A stretch of 64,000 bases of DNA, taken from positions 1 through 64,000 of the forward strand of contig JAEUKH010000016.1 of NCBI GenBank assembly GCA_016792845.1, read 5' to 3'. Shown piece by piece: positions 62,597 to 64,000 of the stretch. This stretch comes from Myxococcales bacterium. Lineage in GTDB: Bacteria > Myxococcota_A > Polyangia > Polyangiales > Ga0077539. A program made the translations under genes and the position numbers. Under the pieces are notes generated by a model. It had not been told where the DNA came from and did no database searches. It worked only from the letters and a program-made list of their open reading frames with translations. Each line of letters begins with the position of its first letter. Position 1 is the stretch's first letter.

Positions 62597-64000
62597 TCAA
62601 CGGCGCGGCGCGGCGGTGACGAGGTCGAGGGTGTAGTCGCCCGAGGCGCGGCTCCCGCAGCCTGAGAGGGCGACAAAGTAGCGGCCCGGGTCGAGGGTGA
62701 GGTCGAGCTGGGAGGCCGAGCCGACGGCGTCGTCGTTGCACGCGCCGCCCACCAGACGGCCGCCGCAGGAGCCCGCGAAGACCGCGAGGAGCGTGTCAAA
62801 GCCCGAGCCCACCGTACTGAGGAGCACCCGCTGCCGCGCCGCGAGGTCGAGCCGATACCACACCGCGCGACCGCCGTTGCAGCTGGCACCGCAGGGGCTC
62901 TGGAGCCACGCCACGCCCGCCTCGGTGGTCGCGCCGTGAAAGACCGCGCTCAGCTCTGTCACGGGGCGCGCCAGCTCGCAGCGCGTGTTGCCGAGCACCG
63001 TCACCGGCGTCGCCCGCGGGGTCGTCAGCACCTCGACGCTCACGCTGCCTTCGATCGCCGTGGTGGCCGTCGTCAGGGTGTACCCGACGTGGCTCGCGAG
63101 GTCGCCGAAGCGCCGCCAGAGCCCGCCCACGCCCGCCGTGCAGCGGCTCTCATCGGCCCGGTCGCAGCGGTCGCGGAGCTCGATCGACACCGCGTCGCGG
63201 CTCCCCCCGCGGGCCACCGCCACGAGGTCGAGCCCAGCCGAGGGCGCCGTCACCGCCGCGAAGGCGTCGGCGCGGGCCGCGCTGAGACAGGCCGGCGCGC
63301 TGTCTGGGCCGAGCGAGGCGAGGTTCATGCTGAGGGAGCCGGGCACCGAGAGGGCGCTCCCCGGGCACTGGTCGTGGGGCGACGCCGGGGTCGCCGGCTG
63401 GGTGCGCACCCTGGCCGAGAGGAGCCGCGCGGCGCCTCGAAAATGCACCGTCGCGAAGTACGTGCCCGCGGGCTGTCGACGGGCGACGGCGCGCACCGGG
63501 TTGCCCGTCGCGCACACGCCCGGCATCGTCGAGCGGGCGCCACACGCGTCGCCGAGCTCGAGCGCAAGCTCGCCCGCGCCCGAGCCCGCCACCTCGACGG
63601 CCACATCGCGGGCCTCGGTGAGCGTGTACGAGAACACCGCGTCAACAAGGCCCGTGCGCCCGAGCTGCGACATGCACCCGGGCAGGTAGTCGGCGTCGCC
63701 GGCGAAGCTCGTCGCGTCGACGCTCACCAGCGGCCCGTCGGGCTGCACGGCCACGCCCGGGCAGACGTCGCCCCGCGCCCGCGGCCCCGGGGCGCTCACC
63801 ACGGCCTGGACATCGACCGCGAGGCTCCGCGCCGACGAGACGCCCACGATGTAGCGGCCCGCCGCGAGCGAGACGGCCCGCACCGTGGCCACCCCGCTCG
63901 TGCCCCCGGCGCTGCTGTTCTGGCACCGGAGCTCGCCCTCGCGCTGGCCGCATTGGGCGTAGGGCGTGAGCGTCAGGGCCACCGCGTCGATGCCCGTGGC
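62597..64000 (-). CDS. Large secreted protein with repeated PPC-like domains (N-terminus off window)
   Basis: The frame is open through the right edge; the last 467 residues are seen. Repeated beta-sandwich units each end in a Gly/Tyr motif: LAAGRYIVGVSSA, PAGTYFATVHF and LDPGRYFVALSGCGSRASGDYTLDL. The final unit also has AVWYRLDLAARQRVLLSTVG and FDTLLAVFAGSC with CNDDA, as in bacterial pre-peptidase C-terminal (PPC)-type domains. Many paired Cys suggest an exported, disulfide-rich protein. The N-terminal signal and any catalytic domain lie outside the window. Confidence 0.8.
   Translation of the reverse strand, partial: ATGIDAVALTLTPYAQCGQREGELRCQNSSAGGTSGVATVRAVSLAAGRYIVGVSSARSLAVDVQAVVSAPGPRARGDVCPGVAVQPDGPLVSVDATSFAGDADYLPGCMSQLGRTGLVDAVFSYTLTEARDVAVEVAGSGAGELALELGDACGARSTMPGVCATGNPVRAVARRQPAGTYFATVHFRGAARLLSARVRTQPATPASPHDQCPGSALSVPGSLSMNLASLGPDSAPACLSAARADAFAAVTAPSAGLDLVAVARGGSRDAVSIELRDRCDRADESRCTAGVGGLWRRFGDLASHVGYTLTTATTAIEGSVSVEVLTTPRATPVTVLGNTRCELARPVTELSAVFHGATTEAGVAWLQSPCGASCNGGRAVWYRLDLAARQRVLLSTVGSGFDTLLAVFAGSCGGRLVGGACNDDAVGSASQLDLTLDPGRYFVALSGCGSRASGDYTLDLVTAAPRR

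Overview
The window is very GC-rich, densely coded DNA that looks like a Myxococcota (delta-type) chromosome. The pointers are FHA proteins and a Ser/Thr kinase, many lipoproteins with Asp/Ala/Gly-rich linkers (MopE-like, RCC1, Kazal-like, SUMF1, WxxGxW), a Roadblock/LC7 protein, and a complete Gram-negative division and peptidoglycan cluster with a meso-DAP-type MurE. The lineage is inferred from gene content only; no rRNA or tRNA gene was seen.

Layout. 1-3,060: a truncated Acg-like nitroreductase with an operator-like repeat cluster at its start, then the groES-groEL operon under two CIRCE (HrcA) operators. groEL carries an in-frame TAG at codon 225. 3,247-9,450: an orphan type VI secretion cargo island (VgrG, LysM/peptidoglycan-binding protein, zinc metallopeptidase, unknown protein, PAAR-like DUF4280 protein). 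9,467-14,082: lipoprotein, rpoZ, a receiver/GAF/PAS/HisKA protein lacking its ATPase domain, and larC. 14,455-20,529: a signalling block with a Ser/Thr kinase between two FHA proteins carrying degenerate sigma-54-activator domains, plus a PEGA protein and a SUMF1 lipoprotein. 20,773-22,807: a DUF3592-like protein, thiL and a small membrane protein.

22,912-53,568 is the dcw cluster: rsmH-ftsL-ftsI-murE-murF, a reversed Roadblock gene, mraY-murD-ftsW-murG, an insertion of about 10.6 kb, then murC, an EI24/CysZ-like gene, ftsQ, a reversed RCC1 lipoprotein, ftsA and ftsZ. mraZ, murB and ddl are not in the cluster. The insertion holds a YihY protein, a methyltransferase, a DUF2452/C1orf50-like protein, a frameshifted Kazal-like lipoprotein, two poorly known proteins, and an AAA+ ATPase plus subtilase pair resembling the IetAS anti-phage/toxin-antitoxin family, followed by a MopE-like lipoprotein. 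The ATPase-protease pair lies between two 94-bp direct repeats (88 of 94 positions identical by eye), each built from two palindromes 64 bp apart. Related palindromes recur at other sites in the window. This cassette is the most interesting structure here.

53,753-58,871 is an iron-type operon (di-heme oxidoreductase, imelysin, P460-like lipoprotein, TonB-dependent receptor) behind an AT-rich Fur-like palindrome. 58,881-64,000: an ApaH-like phosphatase, an ABC1/UbiB kinase, meaB, a fifteen-copy 19-bp minisatellite behind a 21-bp inverted repeat, and a large secreted protein cut by the window edge.
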